Of a stretch of 52,190 nt of DNA, positions 41,058 to 49,156 are shown piece after piece (the first letter of the stretch is position 1; each line of letters opens with the position of its first letter). Made by a program: the position numbers and the translations under genes. The stretch is taken from positions 1-52,190 of the forward strand of contig NZ_NVQE01000039.1 of the NCBI RefSeq assembly GCF_002591975.1. The letters run 5' to 3'. The stretch is from Mycobacterium neglectum (GTDB taxonomy: Bacteria; Actinomycetota; Actinomycetes; Mycobacteriales; Mycobacteriaceae). Under the pieces are notes generated by a model that worked only from the letters and a program-made list of their open reading frames with translations, was not told the DNA's origin and ran no database searches.

Positions 41058-41671
41058 CGTCGCAGGCCACCGGTTCCGCGGTTCTGCGCCTTGCATTGCG
41101 CTCCGCCATCGTCGCGGCGGTGCTGACCGCGCTGATCGCCGTCGAAATCTCCTCGCGATCCGGGGTGATGTGGCGGCTGATCACCTTCACCTATCAGGCG
41201 AACCTGCTGGCCGCGGCGTACTACCTGTGGACTCTCGTCTCGCCCCGCGCCGATGCGCGCGTCGGACTCCGCGGAGCGGTCGTCCTGTACGTCGTCCTTG
41301 CAGGCGTCATCTGGAATCTGTTGTTGACGGGCCGCAGCATGGGTTACACGCCCGCGAATGTCCTGCTTCACGTCGTCGTTCCTGTCCTGGCGCTCAGCGA
41401 CTGGCTTCTCGTCGGGCGTGGATGGGGACGAGTGCACTGGTGGCATCCGCTGGCCTGGTTGGTGTACCCCGCCATATATGTGGTCCTGGCCGTGGTGGTG
41501 CTCAACCAGGCCGGGCGTCGGGCGCCGTACTATTTTCTGGATCCGGGCAGTGTCGGGGTGGCCATGGTGTTGCTCAATATTTGTGTGCTGGGCGGCTGTG
41601 TGCTCGCCGTCGGCTATGCGTTGCTGGCCGTGAACCGGCTGGCGACCCCGGCGCGAATCGACGCCGTCTGA
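41054..41671 (+). CDS. Pr6Pr family membrane protein
   Basis: 205 residues, six membrane helices with TYQANLLAAAYYL, WNLLLTGRSMGYTPANVLLHVVVPVLALSDWLL and WLVYPAIYVVL, the pattern of Pr6Pr (FAR-17a/AIG1-like) proteins. Relatives in animals hydrolyse hydroxy-fatty-acid esters using Thr and His residues; a Thr and the HVVVP His are present. GTG 41054 overlaps the DUF7159 stop by 4 nt. Confidence 0.78.
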   Translation: MTSQATGSAVLRLALRSAIVAAVLTALIAVEISSRSGVMWRLITFTYQANLLAAAYYLWTLVSPRADARVGLRGAVVLYVVLAGVIWNLLLTGRSMGYTPANVLLHVVVPVLALSDWLLVGRGWGRVHWWHPLAWLVYPAIYVVLAVVVLNQAGRRAPYYFLDPGSVGVAMVLLNICVLGGCVLAVGYALLAVNRLATPARIDAV

Positions 41672-41783
41672 AACGTTCTCAACCGCGGATTCGATGATCG
41701 GTCGTGACTATTACCAACAGTGGCGACGACCCGCGGTGGCGCATGGGACTTGCAGCTAACCTGCTAACTCCTCAAGACGAACT

Positions 41784-41789
41784 AGGATA
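41784..41789 (+). promoter_or_regulatory. Possible -10 element, leaderless transpeptidase mRNA
   Basis: TAGGAT (TANNNT) ends 5 nt before the GTG start, placing the transcript start at or next to the GTG. The same bases (AGGA) could instead be a ribosome-binding site. Confidence 0.3.
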
Positions 41790-41794
41790 AAAGT

Positions 41795-42532
41795 GTGCTG
41801 AAACTTCGTTTCGTAGCCGTGGTCGGCGTCATGGTGGCCGCGCTGTCAGGGTCCATCGCGACTGTCTCTGCGGGTGTCACCGCTCCGACGGGCGTGGTGG
41901 GCATCTCGCCGAACGGGGCGACAGTCGGCGTGGCGCATCCGATCACAGTGACGTTCGCGGGACGGATCACCGACCGTGCCGCTGCGGAGAACAGCATCGA
42001 TATCACCTCACCGGAAAAGCCGGCGGGCAACTTCACCTGGCTCAACGACAATGTCTTGCAATGGAATCCGAGCGAATTTTGGCCCGCACACAGCACCATC
42101 GCTTTGTCCGCCGGTGGCGTTAAAGCAAACTTCCAGACCGGCAGCGCCACGGTCGGAGTGGCAGACATCAGTGCCCACACCTTCACCGTCAGCGTGGACG
42201 GTGAGGTCATGCGTGAAATGCCGGCATCGATGGGCAAGTACGGGTTCGCGACGCCGATCGGAAATTTCACCGCGCTCGAGAAGCAGTCGGTCGTGATCAT
42301 GGATTCGCGAACGATCGGAATCCCACTGGACGACCCGGAAGGCTACAAGCTCACCGTTTACGACGCCGTTCGCGTCACCTGGGGCGGTGTGTACGTGCAT
42401 GGCGCACCCTGGTCGACCGGTTCACAGGGATATGAGAACGTCAGCCACGGGTGCATCAACCTCAGTCCGGACAACGCGGATTGGTACTACAACATGGTTC
42501 GGATCGGCGATCCGGTGATCGTCCAGGCCTAG
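41795..42532 (+). CDS. L,D-transpeptidase, LdtMt1-like
   Basis: 245 residues. Signal peptide to about residue 27, one bacterial immunoglobulin-like domain (about 35-115), then a YkuD catalytic domain with YVHGAPWSTGSQGYENVSHG and CINL: the conserved His and the catalytic Cys in SHGCINL. Size and single Ig domain match LdtMt1 (Rv0116c) rather than LdtMt2. It makes 3-3 crosslinks in peptidoglycan outside the membrane. Start GTG 41795. Confidence 0.9.
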   Translation: MLKLRFVAVVGVMVAALSGSIATVSAGVTAPTGVVGISPNGATVGVAHPITVTFAGRITDRAAAENSIDITSPEKPAGNFTWLNDNVLQWNPSEFWPAHSTIALSAGGVKANFQTGSATVGVADISAHTFTVSVDGEVMREMPASMGKYGFATPIGNFTALEKQSVVIMDSRTIGIPLDDPEGYKLTVYDAVRVTWGGVYVHGAPWSTGSQGYENVSHGCINLSPDNADWYYNMVRIGDPVIVQA

Positions 42533-42539
42533 CGCCGCG

Positions 42540-43214
42540 CTAGGCCGATAAATCGGCGTGCAGGTTCTTTGCGGTCGGGGAGTTCTCGACCACAGTCGGA
42601 TCCGGATACGTCTGCAACACGCGATCTGCAGTGCCGGAACTGGTGACCGTGAACCAGTAGTGCTCGTTCTTGTAGTGGTGGTTGCGATGATTGCGCCAAA
42701 TCGCCCGATAGACACTGGTTTTGGGCTTGTAATCGGTATGGATCAGGTAGTGGGTCCACTCGTATCCGATCCCGGCCACCGCAATGCAGACCAGGAAGGT
42801 CAGGCCCATCGGAAGCCGTGGGAACGTCAGCAGCGCGATTCCGACCACGAGCGGAAGCACCCACGTCGCAAGCGATTTCCACGGTATGAAGATCAAGAGG
42901 ATGCTGCGAGGGTCGACGTGGTGGGCTCGGTGCTCCCTGGAAAGCAATGGGTCGATCGTGAGGCGGCCGATCCTCTTCGGGCGCCAGTGCAGGACGAACA
43001 CGTGGATCATCCATTCGAAGAACGGAAAGAGCGTCAGAATCGCCAGCGGTACGAACGCGTCGGTGATCTGCCAGTCGCCGACGATGATCCGCGCGATGAC
43101 GGCCGCGACGAGGACGGTGCCAATCATCCAGGGGGAGGGGTGTTTAGCGAATTCCCGCGCGGCGTCGGCCAGTGTCATCCTTTTGCGTACGGTACGTGCG
43201 GTGGCGTTGGTCAC
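42540..43214 (-). CDS. Fatty acid hydroxylase / sterol desaturase family protein
   Basis: 224 residues, about four membrane helices. The eight-histidine di-iron set is visible: IHVFVLHW, HRAHH, HYLIH and NHRNHHYKNEHYW. Members hydroxylate or desaturate lipids such as sterols, ceramides or carotenoids. Begins with GTG 43214, overlapping the FadR-type regulator stop by 4 nt. Confidence 0.87.
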   Translation of the reverse strand: MTNATARTVRKRMTLADAAREFAKHPSPWMIGTVLVAAVIARIIVGDWQITDAFVPLAILTLFPFFEWMIHVFVLHWRPKRIGRLTIDPLLSREHRAHHVDPRSILLIFIPWKSLATWVLPLVVGIALLTFPRLPMGLTFLVCIAVAGIGYEWTHYLIHTDYKPKTSVYRAIWRNHRNHHYKNEHYWFTVTSSGTADRVLQTYPDPTVVENSPTAKNLHADLSA

Positions 43215-43933
43215 GACTGGTCCTTCAGGTCATCGAGGGCGGTAAGGAGTGCTGTGGTCGCGGGTTCGAGCAGGTTGTGGGCTGCCTGCCTGGCCCGCTC
43301 GGGGTCGCCCGTGGTGACCGCATCGGCGAGTTCACGGTATGCCTGCGGGCGGCCGACCTCGTCGGCCATCACCGAGGCAAGGGCGGGCAGCGCCGGCTCG
43401 TAGGTCGCGCGCAGCGTGTTGTACATCAGCCGAAACGCAATGGAGTCGGCGCCGTCGACGATGTGGTCCCAGAACGTCAGGGCGCAACGTTGCTGTTCGA
43501 CGGGATCGCTTTCGTCGGACAGGGCGCGCAGTGCGTCATCGAGGATTGCGGCCAGTTCGGGGGCGCGACGCCGCGCGGCGAGTTCGGCAACCTTGGGTCC
43601 GTTGTGCAGGCGGGTCTCCAGGATGCTGCGGACAACGGACACGTCGAGTTCGCCGGCGCGGATGAGCAGGCGGGGGAGCAGGTCGAGTCCGGCGTGCCGA
43701 CGGAAATCGCGCACCGTGGTGGCGTCGCCCTGGCGCACCTCGACCAGACCTGCAGAGATAAGGCGTTTGAGGGCTTCGCGCACAGCGGGCCGCGATACAC
43801 CGAGTACCTCGGCGAGTCTGCGCTCGCTGGGCAGCGATTGGCCGGGCTGCATCTCGCCGCTGAGTACCTCGGCGACGATCTGCTCGAAGACGTCTTCGGG
43901 CACCGAGCGGCGGTTCACCGGTTGAAGGGCCAT
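43211..43933 (-). CDS. FadR-subfamily GntR regulator
   Basis: 240 residues. Winged helix about 10-75 (LPSERRLAEVLGVSRPAVREALKRLISAGLVEVRQG) and an all-helical FCD ligand domain with metal-binding type His/Asp residues (DHIVDGADSIAFRLMYN). Probably senses a carboxylate or acyl ligand and controls itself and the coupled hydroxylase gene. ATG 43933; the 12-residue extension to 43969 has no ribosome-binding site and would run through the region near the operator. Confidence 0.9.
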   Translation of the reverse strand: MALQPVNRRSVPEDVFEQIVAEVLSGEMQPGQSLPSERRLAEVLGVSRPAVREALKRLISAGLVEVRQGDATTVRDFRRHAGLDLLPRLLIRAGELDVSVVRSILETRLHNGPKVAELAARRRAPELAAILDDALRALSDESDPVEQQRCALTFWDHIVDGADSIAFRLMYNTLRATYEPALPALASVMADEVGRPQAYRELADAVTTGDPERARQAAHNLLEPATTALLTALDDLKDQS

Positions 43934-43967
43934 GCCGCCCACAGTGCCAGGCGACTGGCCAGAGGTC

Positions 43968-43984
43968 AAGTGGTCAGACCAGTT
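43968..43984. promoter_or_regulatory. FadR-type operator
   Basis: AAGTGGTCAGACCAGTT: a perfect TGGTC-A-GACCA core, palindromic in all but one flanking base pair over 17 bp, 35-51 bp before the regulator ATG. It matches the TGGTNNNACCA core known for FadR-subfamily proteins. Confidence 0.7.
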
Positions 43985-43986
43985 GC

Positions 43987-44361
43987 TCAGCCTGCGGCGA
44001 GGCGCTCTTTCATCGCTTCGGCCAGCGCAAGCATGGCCTGCATCGGGCGCACCATGACGGTGAACTCCGCGATCGCACCGTCGTCATCGAAGGAGATGAA
44101 GTCGCAACCCTGGAGCTGTTTGTCGCCCAGTCTGGCTTCGAAAACCAACGCATGGTCACGTGCACCGTCGGCGCCGATCTCACGCACGTATCGGAAGTCC
44201 TGGAAAACATCCATGACCGCCGCAAGGATCTGCCGCAGCGCCGCTCGGCCCTGGTAGGGCGTGAAGACGACCGGACTGCGAAAGACGACATCGTCGCGAA
44301 GGAGCGCGACGGCGGCGTCGAGGTCCCGGGCTTCGATCGCCGCACGGAAGGGGTGCGCCAC
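43987..44361 (-). CDS. SnoaL/NTF2-like protein
   Basis: 124 residues. FRAAIEARDLDAAVALLRDDVVFRSPVVFTPYQGRAALRQILAAV is a standard NTF2-fold opening, ending with VMVRPMQAMLALAEAM. No catalytic residues assigned. It follows the LpqH-like gene by 3 nt and is probably cotranscribed with it. Confidence 0.8.
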   Translation of the reverse strand: MAHPFRAAIEARDLDAAVALLRDDVVFRSPVVFTPYQGRAALRQILAAVMDVFQDFRYVREIGADGARDHALVFEARLGDKQLQGCDFISFDDDGAIAEFTVMVRPMQAMLALAEAMKERLAAG

Positions 44362-44364
44362 TGC

Positions 44365-44784
44365 TCAGCAGCTGGCTTCGATGCGGAACGTCGCCGTCAC
44401 GGCATTGCTCGGGTTGTCGGTGAACGAACCGTCGGCCGAGCCGCTGATCGTGAATTTCCCGCCCTGGCCGGTCACTTCGGCTTCACCGACCCGGCCCTGC
44501 CAGAAGGTGCCCGTGAAGCCGCCGAAATCGCGGAAGTCGACCGATTGCACCGAGACCTCGCCGTCGGTGTTCAAGAACGCAGTCAACGTCGTCGGTTCGC
44601 CGGGGGTCTTGATGTTCCACATCCAACCGGTCTGCGAGCACACCACGGCGTGGGCATCACCGGTGCTCTTGCCGTCGATGGTCACCTTCGCGGTCGTGCC
44701 ACCGAGAGCGGCGGGCGGCGTTGAGCAACCTGCGGCGGCGGCGGCGAGCGCAACGGCGACTGCCGCGACGAATCGATTGTCCAT
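44365..44784 (-). CDS. LpqH (19-kDa antigen)-like lipoprotein
   Basis: 139 residues. Signal with lipobox AAAGC; the mature domain has the LpqH/LppE features: KVTIDGKSTG, a VVCSQTGWMWNIKT segment, and a C-terminal Cys that would pair with VVCS. Mycobacterial LpqH-family lipoproteins are exported, acylated surface antigens. Confidence 0.87.
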   Translation of the reverse strand: MDNRFVAAVAVALAAAAAGCSTPPAALGGTTAKVTIDGKSTGDAHAVVCSQTGWMWNIKTPGEPTTLTAFLNTDGEVSVQSVDFRDFGGFTGTFWQGRVGEAEVTGQGGKFTISGSADGSFTDNPSNAVTATFRIEASC

Positions 44785-44826
44785 GTCGGGTCACTCTATT
44801 GCTGTTGACGGCCCGCCATGTGTATT

Positions 44827-45603
44827 TCACCGGAGCGCGGCGGCGGTCGCCTCGTCAGCGGGGAGAAACGCCTCGATGGACAGCTCGGCGGCGGTGAGGT
44901 CGAGCGCTGTCCCGAAGGTCGTCACGGTTGACAGGAACGTCAGCAGTTGCCCCTTCGGGGTATAGAGCTCCAGCGGAACCGCAACGCCGCCGAGATCGCG
45001 TGTCGGGTCGAATCCGCCTGGAAACGACTCGATCTCGGCCAACAAGGCTGACAGTTCGTCCGACCCGCTCACCGCCGCCTCTCGACGCAGTCTCTCGACG
45101 ACATGGTGTCGCCACTGCGCGAGATTACGAATCCGTGGTGCCAGACCCTCCGGATGCAACGAAATGCGAAGTGCATTCGGCCGCTCGAGAAGTCTCGGCG
45201 CTACGCCCTCCAAGAGCACTCCGGCGCCGCCGTTGGCGTGCACGATCTGCCAACCCCGATCCACCACGACACAGGGATACGGGTCGTACGCGCTCAGCAC
45301 ATGCTCGACGCCGTCGCGCACCGCGGCCATGTCGGGATCCGCCAGCGACCGCTCGCCGTACACCGGGGCGAGCCCGGCGGCCATCAACAACTGGTTCTGT
45401 TCGCGAAGAGGGACACCGAGTACCTCGGCGAGCCGCAACACCATGGCCCGACTCGGGCTCGACCGGCCGGTCTCGATGAAGCTCACGTGGCGGGCGGACA
45501 CGTCTGCCTCGATCGCCAGGTCGAGTTGGCTCAGCCGACGACGTTGTCGCCAGTCGCGCATCATCGTGCCGAAGGGCGGAGACTGCACATGGGCTGTGGT
45601 CAC
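44827..45603 (-). CDS. XRE-family regulator with MmyB-like ligand domain
   Basis: 258 residues. Helix-turn-helix about 10-65 (MMRDWRQRRRLSQLDLAIEADVSARHVSFIETGRSSPSRAMVLRLAEVLGV) then an MmyB-like PAS-related domain (DPYPCVVVDRGWQIVHANGGAGVLLEG). Such proteins often regulate a divergent oxidoreductase; here the divergent gene is a small membrane protein. GTG 45603 chosen; ATG 45639 is also possible and lies inside an inverted repeat. Confidence 0.87.
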   Translation of the reverse strand: MTTAHVQSPPFGTMMRDWRQRRRLSQLDLAIEADVSARHVSFIETGRSSPSRAMVLRLAEVLGVPLREQNQLLMAAGLAPVYGERSLADPDMAAVRDGVEHVLSAYDPYPCVVVDRGWQIVHANGGAGVLLEGVAPRLLERPNALRISLHPEGLAPRIRNLAQWRHHVVERLRREAAVSGSDELSALLAEIESFPGGFDPTRDLGGVAVPLELYTPKGQLLTFLSTVTTFGTALDLTAAELSIEAFLPADEATAAALR

Positions 45604-45637
45604 CGGCTCAGTGTCGCGCAGCTCTGCTCTCGGGGCC

Positions 45638-45678
45638 ATTACTCGACAGGTAATTGCGGCACTTACCTTGCCGCGGCA
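45638..45678. promoter_or_regulatory. Cluster of inverted repeats between XRE regulator and divergent gene
   Basis: ATTAC-N7-GTAAT (45638-45654), GCGGCA-N7-TGCCGC (45656-45674) and the palindrome TGCCGCGGCA (45669-45678). Two have the same 7-nt spacer. Candidate operator for the XRE regulator. Confidence 0.45.
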
Positions 45679-45714
45679 CGGTGGGTGCAGACAGTCGAGC
45701 AAAGGAGAGCGACC

Positions 45715-46014
45715 ATGCGGACCACAGCACCCGCCGACCGGCCGATACCGCGGTGGCTGCACTTCGTGCTGATCTCCGACCGGGCCGGCTCGTCGTGGTA
45801 CATCGGTACCGGATTCTTCTTCGCGCCATTGCTGGTGTTGGTGTCGCCGTGGCCGACTGTCACCACCGTCGCGTGGGTCATCATCGGGCTTGCGGGCCTG
45901 TGGCTCGGTCTGCTCGGTATCGCCATGGCGACCGGTCTCGCGATAGCCATGCGGTCGAATGTCGATATCCCCGAGGACTATTGGCGTTCGTTGGTCGACT
46001 ATCCGGTCAGGTAA
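45715..46014 (+). CDS. Small two-helix membrane protein, unknown function
   Basis: 99 residues. Two membrane helices (about 29-48 and 50-79) follow a short cytoplasmic start with RWLHFVLISDRAGSSWYIGTGFF. AAAGGAGAG precedes the ATG. It diverges from the XRE regulator, its likely controller, and overlaps the convergent P450 gene by 8 nt. Confidence 0.75.
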   Translation: MRTTAPADRPIPRWLHFVLISDRAGSSWYIGTGFFFAPLLVLVSPWPTVTTVAWVIIGLAGLWLGLLGIAMATGLAIAMRSNVDIPEDYWRSLVDYPVR

Positions 46015-47251
46015 CGCCCGCGCCGGTGTAGTCGACCTGCCAATGCTTGATGCCGTTGAGCCAGCCCGACCGTAGCCTCTCGGGCGCGGAAATCGGCCTG
46101 AGGTTCGGCATCTCGTCGGCGATCGCGTTGAAAATCAGATCGATCGTCATCCTGGCCAGGTTCGCGCCGATGCAGTAGTGGGCTCCGGTGCCGCCAAAAC
46201 CCACGTGCGGGTTGGGATCTCGCAAGATATTGAAGCTATAGGGATCGTCGAACACTTCTTCGTCGAAGTTGGCCGACCGGTAGAAGATCACCACCCGGTC
46301 GTCCTTCTTGATCTCGACGCCGCTGAGTTCGGTGTCCTCGAGCGCGGTGCGCTGGAAGGAGGTGACCGGCGTTGCCCAGCGAACGATTTCGTCCGCGGTC
46401 GTCGCGGGCCGTTCGCGCTTGAAAAGCTCCCACTGGTCGGGGAATTCGGTGAACGCCATCATGCCCTGGGTGATCGAGTTGCGGGTGGTCTCGTTGCCCG
46501 CAACGGCCAGCAGGATCACGAAGAAGCCGAACTCGTCGTCGGTGAGCTTGTGGCCCTCGACATCTGCCTGCACCAGCTTGGTAACGAGGTCGTCCCCCGG
46601 GGTCTTGCCGCGCTCAGCGGCCATCTGCATGCCGTACATGATCAATTCGACGGATGCGGCCGTCGGGTCGTTCCTGCCGTACTCAGGGTCCTGGTCGCCG
46701 ACCATCTGGTTCGACCACTCGAACAGCTTCATGCGGTCTTCTTGCGGCACACCCATCAGCCCGGCGATCGCCTGCAGCGGAAGCTCGCAGGACACCTGCT
46801 CGACGAAATCGCCGGATCCCTCGGCCGCGGCCCGCTTGGCGATGTCGCGAGCCCGCAGGCGAAGCTCCTCGCGCAATGACTCGATCGCCCGCGGGGTGAA
46901 TGCGCGCGAGATGATCTTGCGCAGGTGGGTGTGATGCGGGGCGTCCTGGTTGAGCAGCACCACCTTGCCCGCCTCCAGTGATGCCGGATCGGCCTCATCG
47001 CGGTAGCGCGGCAGCGCGGTCTTCTTGTTACTGGAGAACACGTCGCTGCGCCGCGACACCTCCTTGACGTCCTTGTGCTTGGTCACCACCCAGTAGCCGT
47101 TGTCGCCGAAGGCGAGGTTGCCCCGCTCCTGTTCCTGCCACCAGATCGGCGCCACCTTCCGCATATGGGCGAGCTCGTCGATCGGCAGCCGCTCCGCATA
47201 GATGTCGGGATCGGTGAAGTCGAATCCGGGCGGAAGATTCGGCGTTGGCAT
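46007..47251 (-). CDS. cyp125: Cytochrome P450, CYP125 family (steroid C26/27-hydroxylase paralogue)
   Basis: 414 residues, very like M. tuberculosis CYP125 throughout: NLPPGFDFTDPDIYAERLP, EQVSCELPLQAIAGLMGVPQEDR, LLAVAGNETTRNSITQGMMAF in the I helix, ADEIVRWATPV (ExxR) and the haem loop FGGTGAHYCIGANLA. CYP125 oxidises the cholesterol side-chain terminal methyl to alcohol and acid. None of the core cholesterol-degradation genes are nearby, so this is probably a CYP125A paralogue. ATG 47251 after AGGGG. A KstR-like box with one mismatch is upstream. Confidence 0.92.
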   Translation of the reverse strand: MPTPNLPPGFDFTDPDIYAERLPIDELAHMRKVAPIWWQEQERGNLAFGDNGYWVVTKHKDVKEVSRRSDVFSSNKKTALPRYRDEADPASLEAGKVVLLNQDAPHHTHLRKIISRAFTPRAIESLREELRLRARDIAKRAAAEGSGDFVEQVSCELPLQAIAGLMGVPQEDRMKLFEWSNQMVGDQDPEYGRNDPTAASVELIMYGMQMAAERGKTPGDDLVTKLVQADVEGHKLTDDEFGFFVILLAVAGNETTRNSITQGMMAFTEFPDQWELFKRERPATTADEIVRWATPVTSFQRTALEDTELSGVEIKKDDRVVIFYRSANFDEEVFDDPYSFNILRDPNPHVGFGGTGAHYCIGANLARMTIDLIFNAIADEMPNLRPISAPERLRSGWLNGIKHWQVDYTGAGVT

Positions 47252-47344
47252 CAATGCACCCCTTGTATGACGTTGCGTAGTGGCGGTAATTCATTGCTAC
47301 ACCACAGATGGGGCCCTCTGCGGGCGGTTACAGATACTCCGAAG

Positions 47345-47358
47345 TAGAACGTGTTCCC
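47345..47358. promoter_or_regulatory. KstR-like operator, one mismatch
   Basis: TAGAACGTGTTCCC fits TNNAACNNGTTNNA except the last base, 94-107 bp upstream of the CYP125-like gene, farther than the other boxes in this window. Confidence 0.5.
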
Positions 47359-47474
47359 GTTGCCGTCCAGTTCTTGACCGGTTGTTCACTTGGGCCTCAG
47401 GTGTAACAATTTTGACGATCAATCTGAAGCACTCAGTAGACCGGGTTCGGGTCAACATGCGGAAGGGGGCTTAA

Positions 47475-48035
47475 GTGGTAATCGATATCGTCGGCATTGA
47501 GGTGAAGGCGGCGACGGTCGCCGCCGCCGGCCTGGGAGCGCTCGCCGCGCTGCTTTCGGGGGCGACGGTGGCCCATGCCGATCCGGCCGCTCCGCCTCCG
47601 CCTCCGCCGCCGGCGTTGAACGCGCCCGCCGTCCCGGGTTCCGCGCCGGCCATGCCCGTCCCCGCTGCTCCCGCTGTGGTTGCATCCGCACCCGTTCCCG
47701 CGACTCCCGCAGAAGACGTCCCGCATCTCGCGAGCCCGGAAAACCTGCCGCCCGGCACCAGCATCACCCCGGTCGGCCCACAGCAGAGCAATGGTGGCTC
47801 CTATCTGCGCGAACTCTGGCACGCCGTCCAAACGCAAGAGGTCAGCGGTAAGGACGCGCTGCTTCTGCTGACGCAGCGGCCTCTGAACGCCGATGCCACG
47901 CCGCCGCCGGGACTCGCGGCGAATCCGCAGCAGCAGATGCCTGCGGCCCCGCCGCCTCCTGGTGATCCGATACTGCCACCGGCCGCTCCGGTGCCTCCTG
48001 CCGCACCTGCGCCTGCACCGCCGCCGACGCCGTAG
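47475..48035 (+). CDS. Secreted Pro/Ala-rich protein
   Basis: 186 residues. Signal peptide ends near VAHADPA (residue 36). The mature chain is mostly Pro/Ala, with one ordered-looking segment SYLRELWHAVQTQEVSGKDALLLLTQRPL (about 109-137). Probably cell-wall or secreted; function unknown. GTG 47475 follows AAGGGGG. Confidence 0.75.
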   Translation: MVIDIVGIEVKAATVAAAGLGALAALLSGATVAHADPAAPPPPPPPALNAPAVPGSAPAMPVPAAPAVVASAPVPATPAEDVPHLASPENLPPGTSITPVGPQQSNGGSYLRELWHAVQTQEVSGKDALLLLTQRPLNADATPPPGLAANPQQQMPAAPPPPGDPILPPAAPVPPAAPAPAPPPTP

Positions 48036-48038
48036 CGG

Positions 48039-48527
48039 TCAGGAGCGGACGTCTCTGCCCGCCCGCGCCAGTAGTTCTTGCACCATCCGTACATGGGTGG
48101 GCACCACGCGCGCCCACAGCGCGCGGACGACCGCGTTGTCGTGGCGCACGAAGGTGGCGAATAGCAACCGGTCCGCCTCACGCCTCAAAAACAGTTCCCC
48201 GGGCATGCCGACCCGCGACTCGGCGCCCAGCAGTACGAAGGTCGGGTCTGCCGTGCGGATTTGCCAGCCGAGCACCGAGCGGTCTGTTCCTGACAGGCTC
48301 ACCCGGAGGCCGAGTGCTGACCAGCCCGACAGCAGCTGCAGCCGCACCGCCGCCGACGCGCCTTCCAGGATCATGCGCATCCACTGCTCGGCCGTCAGAG
48401 CGGACGTTTCGCCGACATCGACGACGAACGCATCTTCGTAATCGACGCGACCTAGCGTGCTCGCCGATCGGACGCCGGGAAGTGGCGCGATCTGACGGAC
48501 ACCGGTTTCGGCGGCCTCCGCGCGCAT
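48039..48527 (-). CDS. DUF2867-like protein (second of pair)
   Basis: 162 residues. YEDAFVVDVGETSALTAEQWMRMILEGA opens an SRPBCC/DUF2867-like domain ending in ARVVPTHVRMVQELLARA. Function unknown. Its ATG shares a base with the previous stop (TGATG), so it is coupled to the gene before it. Confidence 0.72.
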   Translation of the reverse strand: MRAEAAETGVRQIAPLPGVRSASTLGRVDYEDAFVVDVGETSALTAEQWMRMILEGASAAVRLQLLSGWSALGLRVSLSGTDRSVLGWQIRTADPTFVLLGAESRVGMPGELFLRREADRLLFATFVRHDNAVVRALWARVVPTHVRMVQELLARAGRDVRS

Positions 48528-49156
48528 CACTGGAGTCCACGCTGGGAGGGGACGGACCCGCTGCGGCGCTCCCGCCATGCTCGACCGATGTCGCGCATCA
48601 TCAGTGGGTAGACGATCAGATGGCGAAACGGAGCGATTGCCGCCATGTAGGCGACACCGAATGCGCCGTTCGGTCGGACGAGAACCGCCATCTGTCCATG
48701 AAATCCTTCAGATCCTCCACAGCCGTCGGGCACCCAGCCGACGTGCAAAACCCCGTGCACCGTTTGGTTGGCGATCTCCATCGCGAACTCATTGTCGGCC
48801 AGGTACAGCGGGCTGAATGGAGACCCGTCTCTCGGGCGATCGTTTCGGGTGTGGCGCAGGTCGTCTGGAAGCCGGTCTCGCAGCGTCTCGACGCGTGCGC
48901 CCAGACCCGCGTCGGGTCGGTCGAGGCCGAGTACCCGACCGAGGGTCCACCGAATGGCGAACAGCGCGCGCACTACGGGAGAGGAGTGTCCCGGATCGAA
49001 CGTCGACCATAAGTCGACCAGTTGTGTGAAGTCGTCTTCGCCGCCGGGTGTCGGCAACACCCAGACGTCGAGAACCTGAAATTCCTTGGTGAGGTCGTGG
49101 ATTCGCCACGGCCACTTAGTGTGTTCGCTCTTGTCGAGGGGCGTGGAACCAAGCAT
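48527..49156 (-). CDS. DUF2867 domain protein (first of pair)
   Basis: 209 residues. WRIHDLTKEFQVLDVWVLPTPGGEDDFTQLVDLWSTFDP, FAIRWTLGRVLGLDR and VAYMAAIAPFRHLIVYPLMMRDIGRAWRE are the DUF2867 pattern. A hydrophobic stretch near the end may associate with membrane. ATG 49156 lies inside the 30-bp palindrome, so a bound TetR protein would block its promoter or start. Function unknown. Confidence 0.8.
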   Translation of the reverse strand: MLGSTPLDKSEHTKWPWRIHDLTKEFQVLDVWVLPTPGGEDDFTQLVDLWSTFDPGHSSPVVRALFAIRWTLGRVLGLDRPDAGLGARVETLRDRLPDDLRHTRNDRPRDGSPFSPLYLADNEFAMEIANQTVHGVLHVGWVPDGCGGSEGFHGQMAVLVRPNGAFGVAYMAAIAPFRHLIVYPLMMRDIGRAWRERRSGSVPSQRGLQ

